Shown here: positions 18,175 to 27,341 of the stretch, in pieces
How the letters are laid out: each line of letters begins with the position of its first letter
How positions within the stretch are numbered: the stretch's first letter is position 1
NCBI GenBank assembly: GCA_049650345.1
Contig: JBARZY010000056.1
Coordinates: forward strand, 6,518 to 70,517
Origin: Glaciecola sp049650345
GTDB taxonomy: Bacteria > Pseudomonadota > Gammaproteobacteria > Enterobacterales > Alteromonadaceae
Direction: 5' to 3'
DNA length: 64,000 nucleotides
Program-made: the position numbers and the translations under genes
The notes under the pieces: generated by a model
Seen by the model: the letters and a program-made list of their open reading frames with translations, nothing else
What the model was told of the DNA's origin: nothing
Databases searched by the model: none

Positions 18175-19680
18175 CTACATCGTTTTTTTAGGCCTCAATT
18201 CCTGTAGCGCATTTACGCTATTGTTTTCAGTATCATTGTCTTGCTCACTTTCACACACCACCAGGTTTTTCCCGTTTTTCTTTGCCTTATCCATTGCTAT
18301 GGCTGCTGTATTGACCATTGTAGTGAGGTGGTTTTGAAAGTTTCTAGAGCAATACACGCCAAAGCTTGCGCTTACTTGCACAGATTGTTGCTTACATTTA
18401 ATGTCGAGCTTTTGCACTGCTACCCGCAAGCGGTTCGCAATACGTTGTGCTTCAGGGGTGGTTAATTCAGGTACAATAACCACAAACTCGCCACCAGCCC
18501 AACGTGTTAACACGCCCTTTTTTCCTAAACTATTCTGCATACACTTGGCAATTCGCGTTAGCACAACATCACCTTGTTCGTGCCCACAAATACTATTTAT
18601 GCGAGCGAAATTATCAATGTCAGCTACAATAACTGCCATTTGCCGATGTTTTTTACGCGCGTTGGTAAAGTATATTTGTGCATAGTTGCGATTGGCAACT
18701 TGGGTAAGTGGGTCACGATTAGTGTGTAACCTAAATTTGTTAATGCAATACTCAATCAAGCTTGTGATGAGTTTGTACAATATGAGTAATCCGATCATGC
18801 CTAGGGCAACAAATACGGTATACGACTGATTAACTTCCTGTTGGCGCGAATTAAGTGGTGTAAGTACATACAAGTGCCAATCTAAGCTTTTTAAATTAAG
18901 CTTTGACACCAATAAGTCACCATCTTCGCTGCTGACTACTGCGCTAGGATCAATTTGATCAAGCGATGCTTCAGAGAATTGCTGATGCCATGGTAAGTCT
19001 TGGGTGGTTTTAATGCTGCTTTTATTGTCGTCTGAAGGCGCTTGATCTGGCGACAAAGTGTCAATTGATGAGAGTACAATTTCATTTTGATTGTTTACAA
19101 ACACAAACTCGTGCCCATAATTATTGCGAAACTGTGCGAATGAATTGAGAAAATCTTCCAAGGATTTACCCACACCCACAAAACCTAAAAAGTTACCTTG
19201 TTCATCATATTGGCGAACATCTATGTATAGATGGACGTCTTCACGATTACCCAATACCGCTTGCACTTCGTTATCGGTTTGCTCTTTTAAGGTAAAATAC
19301 CAAATGACTTTGCCTTCTATTAAGTCAAATACGTTGCCGCTAGAGTTAAACTGTTTTCTCGATTTTTCGTGCGCCAAATAAAAAGCCAAGCCGAACTTTT
19401 CTTGGTAACGCTTTAGTTGCTCAACTACCTCAGCTTGATTGGGTTGCTGGGCCTCAAAAACATCATCATAGATACCCGCTTTTGCCAGTGTTGATGCAAT
19501 TTGTAAGGGCTTAATAAGCTCTTCTTCAATGAGGGAAAATACAGGTGATATTGACTGTTGGTGTTGCTGACTTTGTGAGCCTGCTAAATCAGATATCGCA
19601 AAGTAACCTGCGCTAATAACAGTGAATAATACTAAGCCGACTAATACTACCGAAATACTTTTATGATGGGCCGATGACAC
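18175..19680 (-). CDS. Cache-type sensor with degenerate GGDEF domain (AGGEF)
   Basis: A 501-residue inner-membrane protein: transmembrane helix near residues 8-30, a periplasmic Cache-like ligand domain (about 35-285, with WYFTLKEQTDNEVQAVLGNRED and FLGFVGVGKSLEDFL), a second helix (about 288-312) and a cytoplasmic GGDEF-fold domain. The first metal site is intact (VADIDNFARIN), but the signature loop reads AGGEF (residues 395-399) where active cyclases have GG(D/E)EF: the third position, the metal-binding Asp/Glu, is Gly. No RxxD I-site precedes it. It is therefore probably a catalytically weak or dead GGDEF that may bind GTP or act as a regulator. Confidence 0.85.
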   Translation of the reverse strand: MSSAHHKSISVVLVGLVLFTVISAGYFAISDLAGSQSQQHQQSISPVFSLIEEELIKPLQIASTLAKAGIYDDVFEAQQPNQAEVVEQLKRYQEKFGLAFYLAHEKSRKQFNSSGNVFDLIEGKVIWYFTLKEQTDNEVQAVLGNREDVHLYIDVRQYDEQGNFLGFVGVGKSLEDFLNSFAQFRNNYGHEFVFVNNQNEIVLSSIDTLSPDQAPSDDNKSSIKTTQDLPWHQQFSEASLDQIDPSAVVSSEDGDLLVSKLNLKSLDWHLYVLTPLNSRQQEVNQSYTVFVALGMIGLLILYKLITSLIEYCINKFRLHTNRDPLTQVANRNYAQIYFTNARKKHRQMAVIVADIDNFARINSICGHEQGDVVLTRIAKCMQNSLGKKGVLTRWAGGEFVVIVPELTTPEAQRIANRLRVAVQKLDIKCKQQSVQVSASFGVYCSRNFQNHLTTMVNTAAIAMDKAKKNGKNLVVCESEQDNDTENNSVNALQELRPKKTM

Positions 19681-19778
19681 GTTTACTACACTCCATGTTT
19701 ACTCATAAACTTCCACTTTATACGTTGAATTTTAGGTGGGGCTTAACTGAAAGTAAACGATTAATTAATGTACCGCTG

Positions 19779-20312
19779 TTATTGCATGGGTATTTCGGTT
19801 TTTAAATATTGAAAGATTTCTCGGGCAGCCGCCGGTGGCTTGCCTTCGCTTGCTTGTTTTTGTGCGGTACGCAATAACTGCCGAAGCTTTTGTCGCTCTA
19901 ATTGGGGGTAATCGGCCACGGCTTTATTGATACCGTCGTTACCCTTAGCAATAATCTCATCGCGCAAGCGTTCTAGCTGATGAAAGTGTTTGTTTGCTGC
20001 TGAGTGAGATGACTTAAGCCTAACTAAGGCTAGCTCAATAGGTTCAATATCACGAGACCGCAGTTTTTTACCTATTAATTGTAACTGCCGACGAAACCCG
20101 TCTTTTTTGCGATTAATACGGGTGCAAAGCTCAATTGCAGTGAGTAGTTCATCGTCGAGTGGAATTTTTTCACGTTCACCTTTGGTTAAATCTACCAGTT
20201 CTAAGCCAAGCTTTTTTAGTTGTTCTGCGGCTTGTTTTAGTTGGGTTTTACTAATGTAGTCTTCGTCTTCTTCAACGATAGGCTTATTTGTTTGTGATGA
20301 GTTGTTCGACAT
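19779..20312 (-). CDS. yjgA: Ribosome biogenesis factor YjgA/DarP (DUF615)
   Basis: A 177-residue DUF615 protein, the family of E. coli YjgA (DarP), which binds late 50S assembly intermediates near the peptidyl-transferase centre. Family features are DEDYISKTQLKQAAEQL near the N terminus, LELVDLTKGE, and the five-helix body ending RQLLRTAQKQASEGKPP and FQYLK. It is divergent from pmbA across 80 bases, the arrangement found in many gammaproteobacteria, which supports the call. Confidence 0.95.
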   Translation of the reverse strand: MSNNSSQTNKPIVEEDEDYISKTQLKQAAEQLKKLGLELVDLTKGEREKIPLDDELLTAIELCTRINRKKDGFRRQLQLIGKKLRSRDIEPIELALVRLKSSHSAANKHFHQLERLRDEIIAKGNDGINKAVADYPQLERQKLRQLLRTAQKQASEGKPPAAAREIFQYLKTEIPMQ

Positions 20313-20392
20313 CTGCTGTATTTCGGCTAATTAATGGTAGACTAGCTAGATTGTAACGATAGCCCGACCAATTTAATAGTGAAACTTATTAT

Positions 20393-21724
20393 ATGCAAGT
20401 AGACCAGCAGCTTTCAGAAATTCAAAATATTGTAGATGACACCCTTAAATTTGCCACAAAACTTGGCGCGACTGGCGCTGAAGCTAGCATGTCAAACGTT
20501 CAGGGTATTGCGGTAAGTACTCGTTTAAAAGAAATAGAAACCCTTGAGTTTACGAATGACGGTGGATTGGGGATTGTGGTATTTGTGGGCAATAAAAAAG
20601 GCAGTGCCTCTACTGCTGACTTATCACCTGAAGCGCTTAAGTTAACTGTTACCAAAGCCATCGAAATTGCAAAATATACTAACGAAGATAATTGCGCCGG
20701 CCTTGCTGACCGCGACTTAATTGCAAGCGATTTTCCTGACTTAGACTTGTATCACCCACAAGAGCTAGATGCTGAATATGCCCTTGACCAAGCCATGCAA
20801 TGCGAAACTGCTGGTCTTGCGCAATCAAACTTAATTGTTAACTCTGATGGTGCTTCATACAACGCCAATATTGGTGTAAAAGTGTACGGCAACACCCATG
20901 GTATTAACACCGGTTATCCAAGCAGTCGCTACAGTTTAAGTTGTGTGCTTATAGCACAACAAAATGACGACATGCAGCGCGACTATGCCTACACGGTTTC
21001 ACGAGATGCCATGCAACTATCCACACCTAAGCATGTAGGCGAAGAAGCAGCTCGAGTGACATTATCACGCTTAGGTGCGCAAAAGTTAAGTACTCGCCAA
21101 GCGCCAATATTGTTCCATCGAGATATTGCCTCTGGCTTGTTTGGGCATTTAGTGGGGGCAATTAGTGGTGGTAGCTTGTATCGCAAATCGAGTTTTTTAC
21201 TTGATAGCTTGGGCGAAACCCTATTTCCCGAGTGGTTAAATATTTATGAGCGTCCTCACTTAAAGCAAGGCTTAGCCAGTTCGTCATTCGACAACGAAGG
21301 CGTGCAAACATACGATATGGACATTATTAAAGACGGTGCCCTATGTAATTACTTACTTACAAGCTACTCAGCACGCAAGCTTGGTTTACGCTCAAATGGG
21401 CATGCAGGCGGCATTCACAATTGCATGGTCAGCAACACTGGCGAAAGTGACGAGCAACTGCTACAAAAAATGGGCACAGGCCTGTTGGTCACCGAGTTAA
21501 TGGGGCAGGGCGTAAATATAGTGAATGGCGATTATTCACGCGGTGCGGCCGGTTTTTGGGTGGAAAACGGTGTAATACAGTACCCTGTGCACGAAATTAC
21601 CATTGCTGGCAATTTGCGAGACATGTTCAAAAATATCGTTGCTATTGGCAAAGAGACAGAGGTGCGGGGTGCCTTGCAGACCGGCTCTGTATTAGTCAGT
21701 AATATGCAAATAGCAGGCGAATAA
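20393..21724 (+). CDS. pmbA: Metalloprotease PmbA/TldE
   Basis: A 443-residue TldD/PmbA-family protein. PmbA (TldE) is the partner subunit of TldD in a cytoplasmic heteromeric protease that trims peptide antibiotics and unfolded peptides. Features are GAEASMSNVQGIAVSTR near the N terminus, the SSRYSLSCV region, GGSLYRKSSFLLDSLG, and the C-terminal NGDYSRGAAGFWVENG with EITIAGNL. TldD itself is not in the window. Located head-to-head with yjgA and 17 bases before a histidine kinase. Confidence 0.95.
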   Translation: MQVDQQLSEIQNIVDDTLKFATKLGATGAEASMSNVQGIAVSTRLKEIETLEFTNDGGLGIVVFVGNKKGSASTADLSPEALKLTVTKAIEIAKYTNEDNCAGLADRDLIASDFPDLDLYHPQELDAEYALDQAMQCETAGLAQSNLIVNSDGASYNANIGVKVYGNTHGINTGYPSSRYSLSCVLIAQQNDDMQRDYAYTVSRDAMQLSTPKHVGEEAARVTLSRLGAQKLSTRQAPILFHRDIASGLFGHLVGAISGGSLYRKSSFLLDSLGETLFPEWLNIYERPHLKQGLASSSFDNEGVQTYDMDIIKDGALCNYLLTSYSARKLGLRSNGHAGGIHNCMVSNTGESDEQLLQKMGTGLLVTELMGQGVNIVNGDYSRGAAGFWVENGVIQYPVHEITIAGNLRDMFKNIVAIGKETEVRGALQTGSVLVSNMQIAGE

Positions 21725-21741
21725 AAAAGCGGTGATTATTT

Positions 21742-22863
21742 ATGTATGCAGCACATGCCGAGTCGTTTTTAACTGACACCAACAAATTTGCTGACCCCAA
21801 CCGCCAATTTTGGACGCTACAAATTGGTGGTTGGTTAGGCTATTGCATGGTGGTATTTTTTGCCATTATTCATCCACAGTTTGATCAAGCCGGTTTTAAT
21901 TTAGCGGGTCAACTTATTAACCTGGTTATAGAGACCCTCAGCGGGTTTGTGCTGTCTTCTATGTTGTGGTTTATGATTAGGCGCATAGTGCATTTAAGTT
22001 TGCGCATGACTCTGTTTATTAGTTTCACCTCAGCGGCCTTACTTGGTTGCGTGTTCAATGTAATAAAACTGGCATCGTATAAAAGCATCATTCACAATCA
22101 AATTTGGTACTTAGAACTGAATATGCTGGAATTTGGTGGTTGGTTATTGTTTTCTGTTGCCACTATGTACGTCTTCACTGCGATATTTTTTATTATGCTT
22201 TACAACAGCCGCTTGCAAAAAGAGCATGAAATGCTACTGCGCGCGCAAACATCGGCAAAAGAAGCACAGCTACAAATGTTGCGGTATCAATTAAACCCGC
22301 ATTTTATGTTCAATACCTTAAACGCTATTTCCACGCTAATTTTTAAACAAGAAAACGACAAAGCTAACGAAATGCTTGATAAGCTTTGTGAGTTTTTTCG
22401 TTATTCCTTGAGTAAACAAGGTGTGCAGCAAAGCACACTTAAAGACGAATTGGATCTCCTTGATGTATACCTATCGATAGAAAAGGTTAGGTTTGGCGAT
22501 CGTTTGAGTGTAACGCTAGATATAGATACTCGTGCACAATTGGCAAAAGTCCCTAGCTTGTTTTTGCAACCCATTATTGAGAATGCAATTAAGTATGGGG
22601 TTGAGGCCAGTAAAAATAATGGCCAAATACATATTGTTGCAAAATGTCACTTAGAACAATTGATTATTCAAGTAGCAGATAGCGGTCCGGGCTTAGAGCC
22701 ATCAAACTCTAAGGGCTTTGGTATTGGTCTAAATAACACTAAAGAACGTTTAAATACCATGTTTAATAGCCTTTGTGACGTTGAGCTTGGCGAACATGAA
22801 GCCGGCGGTGCACAGGTCATCATCAGAATGCCATTTAAGGTAGAGTTATCAAGTGACGGATAA
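21742..22863 (+). CDS. LytS/AlgZ-type sensor histidine kinase
   Basis: A 373-residue His_kinase-family (PF06580) sensor. Four transmembrane helices fill residues 20-160; a short coiled segment follows, then the phospho-acceptor motif QLNPHFMFNTLNAIS with His187, and an HATPase domain (PIIENAIKYG, DSGPGLEP, GFGIGLNNTKERL). It lacks a large periplasmic sensor, so the stimulus is probably membrane-borne. Its last 11 bases overlap the LytTR regulator gene, which is therefore its partner. Confidence 0.92.
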   Translation: MYAAHAESFLTDTNKFADPNRQFWTLQIGGWLGYCMVVFFAIIHPQFDQAGFNLAGQLINLVIETLSGFVLSSMLWFMIRRIVHLSLRMTLFISFTSAALLGCVFNVIKLASYKSIIHNQIWYLELNMLEFGGWLLFSVATMYVFTAIFFIMLYNSRLQKEHEMLLRAQTSAKEAQLQMLRYQLNPHFMFNTLNAISTLIFKQENDKANEMLDKLCEFFRYSLSKQGVQQSTLKDELDLLDVYLSIEKVRFGDRLSVTLDIDTRAQLAKVPSLFLQPIIENAIKYGVEASKNNGQIHIVAKCHLEQLIIQVADSGPGLEPSNSKGFGIGLNNTKERLNTMFNSLCDVELGEHEAGGAQVIIRMPFKVELSSDG

Positions 22864-23683
22864 ACGTATTAGAGCGCTTGTAGTAGACGACGAGCCCTTA
22901 GCTATTGAGGGACTAAAGTTACGCTTAGAAAAAATTGATGACATTAGCGTTATTGGTCAGGCTGTGAATGGTGACGAGGCAATTGTTTTGGTGCATGACC
23001 TACAGCCTGATGTGTTGTTTATTGACTTACATTTACCGGGCTTAAATGGCTTGGAGGTTGTGCAATCTTTGCAATCAGACTCTATGCCATTGGTAGTGTT
23101 TGTTACTGCGCATAGCGAATATGCCCTTGATGCGTTTGAATTAAACGCCATTGATTATATTTTAAAGCCCGCTAATTTAGGGCGCTTACAACAAACCATG
23201 GTGCGCATAAAAGAACGTTTGGCGCCGCAAGAGCGTGATCAAGAAAAATACCGCTTGATGAAAGCCTTGGGTGAAGCTTCTGGCCTTGAAATTTCTGAGC
23301 TTGAAGAGTGGCTAGATACCAATACTCCGCTACCATCAATTGGCCAACAAGAGTTGGTTATAAAAAACACCAATAATCAAAAAGTATTTGTTCCTATGCA
23401 TGATATTGGTTGGGTGGATGCTGCCGGTGATTACATGTGTATCCATACACCCAAAGAAAATTATATAGTTCGAATTACCATGAAGAAGCTTACTAGCCAG
23501 TTAGATGAGCGTATTTTTCAACGTATTCACAAGTCAACGGTGGTAAATATGAATCGCGTTAAAAGCGTTCAAAGTTTGCGTAATAATGAAAGCATGCTTG
23601 ATTTAGGTGACGGCATCAAGCTTAAAGTGAGTCGTAATTATAACGCCGCAGTGCATACTATAATTGAGGCGCGTGCAAAATAA
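22853..23683 (+). CDS. LytTR-family response regulator
   Basis: A 276-residue AlgR/LytR-type regulator. The receiver domain has ALVVDDEPLA and phospho-acceptor Asp58 in FIDLHLPG; the C-terminal LytTR DNA-binding domain spans about residues 160-270, with VDAAGDYMCIHT and FQRIHKSTVVNMNRVKS. Start is GTG inside the end of the kinase gene, indicating coupled translation. LytTR proteins bind paired 9-10 bp direct repeats; I did not find an obvious pair near either gene. Confidence 0.93.
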   Translation: MTDKRIRALVVDDEPLAIEGLKLRLEKIDDISVIGQAVNGDEAIVLVHDLQPDVLFIDLHLPGLNGLEVVQSLQSDSMPLVVFVTAHSEYALDAFELNAIDYILKPANLGRLQQTMVRIKERLAPQERDQEKYRLMKALGEASGLEISELEEWLDTNTPLPSIGQQELVIKNTNNQKVFVPMHDIGWVDAAGDYMCIHTPKENYIVRITMKKLTSQLDERIFQRIHKSTVVNMNRVKSVQSLRNNESMLDLGDGIKLKVSRNYNAAVHTIIEARAK

Positions 23684-23742
23684 AGAATATACTCACCATG
23701 TTATGTTGGGGTTTTTAAAGTACCACTATTAAGTTCCAACAA

Positions 23743-23772
23743 AAAAGCCCTGCATTTAAATACAGAGCTTTC
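23743..23772. terminator. Bidirectional terminator between LytTR regulator and arcA
   Basis: AAAGCCCTG (23743-23751, including one mismatch) pairs with CAGAGCTTT (23763-23771) around an AT-rich loop. An A run precedes and a T-rich run follows, suiting both converging transcripts. Confidence 0.65.
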
Positions 23773-23815
23773 TGATAGTACCGCTTAACGCTTTTACATT
23801 AATACTAGGTAGTAC

Positions 23816-24520
23816 TTAGTCTACCGCTCCGCAAAAACGATAACCTTCGCCGTGGATCGTTACGATCAATTCTTCTTCGTTTGGCTCAGATTCAAAATGT
23901 TTTCTAATACGACGGATGGTAACGTCAACGGTGCGATCATTTGGACGTAACTCACGCCCTGTCATTTCCATAATAAGTTGCTCGCGGGTAAGAATTTTAC
24001 CTGGATTGCTCAAAAATAAATGCAATGCTCTGAACTCGCTGCGCGGTAATCTAAATTCTTTGCCTAGTGGTGATATTAAGCTTCGGCTATCACCGTCTAA
24101 TGTCCAACCGTTAAACTTAACTTTACTTGGTAAGTCGTCGTCTTCAGCAGCGTTACTGGTGCGTGAGAGTAAGTTGCGCGCACGGATAGTAAGCTCGCGC
24201 GGGTTGAATGGCTTAGTAAGGTAGTCGTCGGCACCAATTTCAAGGCCTAGAATACGGTCAACGTCGTTATCGCGACCTGTTAAAAATATAAGACCTACGT
24301 TTTTACGGTCACGCACTTCGCGCGCAAGTATTAAACCATTTTTGCCAGGTAAGTTAATGTCCATAATAACAAGATTGATATTGTTGTTTTCAAAGAAGTC
24401 ATGCATTTCTTCGCCATTTTCGGCTTCAAACACATTATAACCTTCGGCTTCAAACAAGCTTTTCAGGGTGGTACGCGTTACTATTTCATCTTCTACTATT
24501 AATATATTTGGCGTTTGCAT
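23816..24520 (-). CDS. arcA: Aerobic respiration control response regulator ArcA
   Basis: A 234-residue OmpR/PhoB-type regulator that matches ArcA along its whole length: MQTPNILIVEDEIVTR at the N terminus, Asp54 in VIMDINLPGKNGL as the phospho-acceptor, GLEIGADDYLTKPFNPRE, and the winged-helix end RTVDVTIRRIRKHFE and HGEGYRFCG. ArcA adjusts respiratory and central-carbon gene expression to redox state under the ArcB kinase, which is not in the window. It stands alone, as arcA usually does. Confidence 0.96.
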   Translation of the reverse strand: MQTPNILIVEDEIVTRTTLKSLFEAEGYNVFEAENGEEMHDFFENNNINLVIMDINLPGKNGLILAREVRDRKNVGLIFLTGRDNDVDRILGLEIGADDYLTKPFNPRELTIRARNLLSRTSNAAEDDDLPSKVKFNGWTLDGDSRSLISPLGKEFRLPRSEFRALHLFLSNPGKILTREQLIMEMTGRELRPNDRTVDVTIRRIRKHFESEPNEEELIVTIHGEGYRFCGAVD

Positions 24521-24822
24521 TTGGACTCTACACTTATTTTTTTTGATTTAGGGTGCCTGCGAATTAACTAGGTAATACAACCATTGGTTGTGTCTATTGA
24601 TTATTTCTGCTGAATATGAACAAAAAACTTATCAAAAACACAGATTTATACCAATGTAATTAAATTATATCACACACAGAGATGAGTATTTCAAAAAACG
24701 ATGCAATTTAAAAGCCTCTTTTTGTATTATTAAGCTTATATATGTCAATAGTGTGAATTGTAAAAGAGTATTTCAGCATTTTGGTGCAACAAATCGAAAT
24801 ATGCGCGACTTTGCACCAACAA
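24521..24822. other. arcA upstream region and glgA 3' end
   Basis: 302 bases without a gene. It must hold the arcA promoter. An inverted repeat TTGGTGCAA (24781-24789) / TTGCACCAA (24811-24819) lies 4 bases after the glgA stop; the 21-base loop and the lack of a T run make it a weak terminator candidate. Nothing else stands out. Confidence 0.5.
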
Positions 24823-26268
24823 TCAGCTCAATCTTGCTTGTTCATAAACAAACTCGTATTCTTTAGCGGCATCGCTCCATAAAAATCGAGTGCGCATGCC
24901 AAGTTTTATCATTTGCTTAATACGAGCTGGGGACTCTTGATAGGTTAATAGTGCATTTCGCAGGGTGCTAAGCAGCGCCAAACTATTTGGTGTGTCAAAT
25001 ACAAAGCCGGTTCCGTTGTCATGCTTTGCATCTACTATTGTATCTGCCAACCCACCCACGTTTCGTACTATGGGAATAGTACCGTAGGCTAAGCTATACA
25101 TTTGGTTTAAGCCACAAGGCTCAAATTCTGACGGCATTAAGAAAAAGTCACTGCCAGCTTCAATTAAATGCGCCCATTTAGGTTTAAATGCCTCAACAAA
25201 TGCAAATTTATCAGGGAAGTTATGACTAATACCATGTAACTGACTAGTAATGGTTTCATCACCTGTGCCCATTATAATTATTTGTACTTTGTGCCTAAGT
25301 ACTTGCTCTAAAATAGGCATAATAAAGTCAAACCCTTTTTGGCGAGTTGCTCTACAAACCATGCCGATTAGCGGCACCGATTTAATTATTGGGAGTTTTG
25401 CATCTGCTTGTAATTCTGCTTTGCAGCGTGTTTTTCCAGCCATGTTGTCAACGCTAAAATTAGCAGGAAGAAACTCGTCGGTGGCAGGATCCCACTGCGA
25501 ATAATCGCAACCGTTTAGTACGCCGTATAACTTTTCTGGTGCTAGGTTGATTACGTCAGACACCCCGTGGCTTCCTAATACCGATGTAACTTCGGTAGCG
25601 TAGGTTGGACTAACCGGACACACTTTGTCGGCATACATTATGCCTGTTTTTAGCATGTTTACGTGACCGTTGTCAGTATATACTTTGTGCGCATCTTCGT
25701 GGTCGAGAGTAGGTACTTTAGTAAGTACTTCAACTCCCTGAAATGCAGCGTTATGGAGTGTAATTACGCATTTTACGTGGGTATAAAAATTCGCATCGGC
25801 AACTAAGTTATGGCGCTGCAAATAGTTGCTACGCATAAAATATGGTGTAAGCGAAGTATGCCAGTCGTGACAATGCACAATATCGGGCTGAAAGCTGGCA
25901 TTAGCGCTAACGCTTAATGCACAAATTGAGAACAAACTAAACTTTTGGGCATTGCTAGCTTGGCTGCTGTCGCCATATGGACTGCTAGCTTGACTGAAGT
26001 AAGGATGATCAATTAAGTAAGTCGTTATGCCATAGAAATTTAATTGTTTCACTTTATACGAGTGATTGTGATCATTTATACGCGCTATTTGCTCAGGCAT
26101 GGCGTCAACTAAATCAAACGATTCGGCAACCTGCTTGTAATAGGGCATAATAATAACCACATCATGCCCTAAATCTTTCAGAGCAATTGGAAGTGCTTTG
26201 CCTACATCGGCTAAGCCGCCAGTTTTTATAATGTCTTCAACTTCAGAAATAACAAAAAGCACTTTCAT
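24823..26268 (-). CDS. glgA: Glycogen synthase
   Basis: A 481-residue GT5 bacterial glycogen synthase that extends alpha-1,4-glucan from ADP-glucose. The ADP-glucose-binding KTGGLADV motif begins at Lys15. Later come HCHDWHTSLTPYF, HNAAFQG, the acceptor region LNGCDYSQWDPATDE, PLIGMVCRATRQKGFD, and the catalytic EPCGLNQMYSLAYGTIPIVRNVGGLADTI motif. It begins 11 bases after rsmC, so it is part of a trmB-rsmC-glgA run rather than a glgBXCAP cluster, none of whose other genes is present. Confidence 0.96.
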   Translation of the reverse strand: MKVLFVISEVEDIIKTGGLADVGKALPIALKDLGHDVVIIMPYYKQVAESFDLVDAMPEQIARINDHNHSYKVKQLNFYGITTYLIDHPYFSQASSPYGDSSQASNAQKFSLFSICALSVSANASFQPDIVHCHDWHTSLTPYFMRSNYLQRHNLVADANFYTHVKCVITLHNAAFQGVEVLTKVPTLDHEDAHKVYTDNGHVNMLKTGIMYADKVCPVSPTYATEVTSVLGSHGVSDVINLAPEKLYGVLNGCDYSQWDPATDEFLPANFSVDNMAGKTRCKAELQADAKLPIIKSVPLIGMVCRATRQKGFDFIMPILEQVLRHKVQIIIMGTGDETITSQLHGISHNFPDKFAFVEAFKPKWAHLIEAGSDFFLMPSEFEPCGLNQMYSLAYGTIPIVRNVGGLADTIVDAKHDNGTGFVFDTPNSLALLSTLRNALLTYQESPARIKQMIKLGMRTRFLWSDAAKEYEFVYEQARLS

Positions 26269-26279
26269 GATATACGTAC

Positions 26280-27341
26280 CTACTTTTTAGGTTTAGTCAC
26301 CGAATACACTCTGTATTTATTGCTTGCGGCTACTTCACTAAAAGTCTTATACACGTTTTCGAAAATATCTGGATACGGTAAAAAACGATTAGCTACCACT
26401 GTCATGGTAGCATAGGGGTTACTGGCACTGTATGCTTGTTTTATGAAGTTTTCGGTAATGCTGTAGTCGTTTTTAATACCGTCATGGAATGGCGGATTAG
26501 AAACAATATGGTCAAAACGCTTATATTGCTGAATAAACCCGTCACAAGCTTCAATAGTAGCGCTTACTCCATTTAGCTTAGCAGACTGCTGAGCACAATA
26601 TATTGCCAACGCCGATACATCGCTCATGGTTACTTTTAAGCGAGAATGATATTTATTGACCACCTTTAACAAGTAGCAGCCAATTACACCAGTACCACAG
26701 GCAAAGTCATACAATTCGCCTTTCATACTTTGCGTGCTTTGGCTAGTGAACTGTTTTAGCAGTAGTTCAGTGCCTGGATCTAGCTGTTTATGACCAAATA
26801 CGCCAGGCAACGACATGACCTTTACTGGCTGATCATTAATAATGTATTCACGCTCTACTTCATAGCTTGCTATGTCAAAGTTTTTTGCAGGCTCTGCAAC
26901 GGTTACTGCATAAACCGCGCAATGCTTGGCGCTGTCTATTTTATTTACGTTTTCGCCAATAGCACTTAGCAATTTAGGCACACTCTTAATACCCGCTTTG
27001 TTTTCACCTACGACTAGCACTACACCATTGGCTTTGACTAGACAGGCTGCATTGGCAATTAACATGTGTAATTGTTGTTTTGATTTAGGCAAGTAAATTA
27101 CCACACCATCAAGCGCATCCACACCTTGTTCAGATTTGTTAAAACTAGCGGCAAAGTGCTGGCTGTGATTAGCATTTTTAACACAATCGCTAAAATGATG
27201 GTGATACTGGTGCAAGCCAACAATATTGGGGTTGTTAAGTGAATTAAATACCCCAGCCTCTGTTGGGTTTATAAACGCCCAATTGCCGCTTTCAAGATGT
27301 TCTGCGCTACGCAACAGTAATTGACTGGGTAATGACAACAT
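26280..27341 (-). CDS. rsmC: 16S rRNA (guanine-1207-N2)-methyltransferase RsmC-like
   Basis: A 353-residue two-domain SAM methyltransferase. The degenerate N-terminal domain (LPKSKQQLHMLIANAA, VVGENKAGIKS, KIDSAKHCAVY) and the C-terminal catalytic domain (FACGTGVIGCYLL, SDVSALAIYCAQ, IVSNPPFHDGIK, VANRFLPYPDIF) follow RsmC in order. NPPFH is the N-methyltransferase motif. It modifies G1207 of 16S rRNA in 30S subunits. RlmG is the nearest alternative. The start overlaps the trmB stop by one base (TAATG). Confidence 0.85.
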   Translation of the reverse strand: MLSLPSQLLLRSAEHLESGNWAFINPTEAGVFNSLNNPNIVGLHQYHHHFSDCVKNANHSQHFAASFNKSEQGVDALDGVVIYLPKSKQQLHMLIANAACLVKANGVVLVVGENKAGIKSVPKLLSAIGENVNKIDSAKHCAVYAVTVAEPAKNFDIASYEVEREYIINDQPVKVMSLPGVFGHKQLDPGTELLLKQFTSQSTQSMKGELYDFACGTGVIGCYLLKVVNKYHSRLKVTMSDVSALAIYCAQQSAKLNGVSATIEACDGFIQQYKRFDHIVSNPPFHDGIKNDYSITENFIKQAYSASNPYATMTVVANRFLPYPDIFENVYKTFSEVAASNKYRVYSVTKPKK

